Source: Pseudomonadota bacterium (GTDB lineage Bacteria > Pseudomonadota > Gammaproteobacteria > Pseudomonadales > Moraxellaceae). Taken from it: DNA of 64,000 nucleotides. The notes under the pieces were generated by a model. That model was not told the DNA's origin. It did not search any database and worked only from the letters and a program-made list of their open reading frames with translations. Shown piece after piece: positions 63,847-64,000 of the stretch. The stretch is from NCBI GenBank assembly GCA_021781515.1, contig JAJXWR010000002.1:1-64000 (forward strand). Reading direction: 5' to 3'. A program made the translations under genes and the position numbers. Within the stretch, counting starts at the first letter, position 1; each line of letters starts with the position of its first letter.

Positions 63847-64000
63847 CTACGCAAGAGATACCCTGCGCACAACATTTGTAGTTGGACGTAGCCACGCCAC
63901 ATAATTTGATGTTCCGGCGGTAAGTCCGATTTGCGACCGAGGCATCCACCCCATTGAGAGACTCGTAGAACCAAGTATTATAGGCTCATCAATTTTTTTG
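63847..64000 (-). mobile_element. second remnant of IS4-family transposase 3' end (runs to window edge)
   Basis: Minus strand VLRVSQWGGCLGRKSDLPPEHQIMWRGYVQLQMLCAGYLLRS; about 85% nucleotide identity by eye to 7499-7630, same orientation. Confidence 0.65.

Overview
The window looks like chromosome from a flagellated gammaproteobacterium; the radC / coaBC / dut / algC-type / argB order resembles Pseudomonas-like genomes. From left to right it holds: a frameshifted IS607-type recombinase at the edge; a three-gene transglutaminase / circularly permuted ATP-grasp + alpha-E / DUF2126 cluster; an IS4-family transposase remnant; a class I DAHP synthase gene; a degraded EAL-domain gene; the flagellar run flgBCDEFGHIJKL; a small insertion with a truncated Phd-like antitoxin and a DUF4160/DUF2442 pair, flanked by a decayed duplicate of the patB/malY 3' end; patB, argB, algC-type PMM/PGM, dut, coaBC, radC, metH, sohB, nudC, a fimL-like gene, a sulfotransferase, an enoyl-CoA hydratase-like gene, folB, plsY, sthA, a radical SAM gene and ubiD; then an accessory, more AT-rich region with an FkbM methyltransferase, a glycosyltransferase, a two-gene module with a DUF6932-like nucleotidyltransferase, a LuxC/LuxE/AMP-ligase/ACP/FabZ/split-transketolase/SDR/GMC oxidoreductase biosynthetic operon, an IS200-type remnant, a DegT/DnrJ aminotransferase and a second IS4-family remnant. 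The most striking unlisted signal is a shared three-way-junction RNA-like element just upstream of the start codons of both the DAHP synthase gene (8514-8580) and metH (31523-31595). It has an identical junction sequence (GCGAGAAAnAGG ... GTGCTATCCCT) and compensatory changes in all three helices. It may be a riboswitch or leader family; I cannot match it to a known family from memory. Function calls come from reading protein motifs only; no database search was run.
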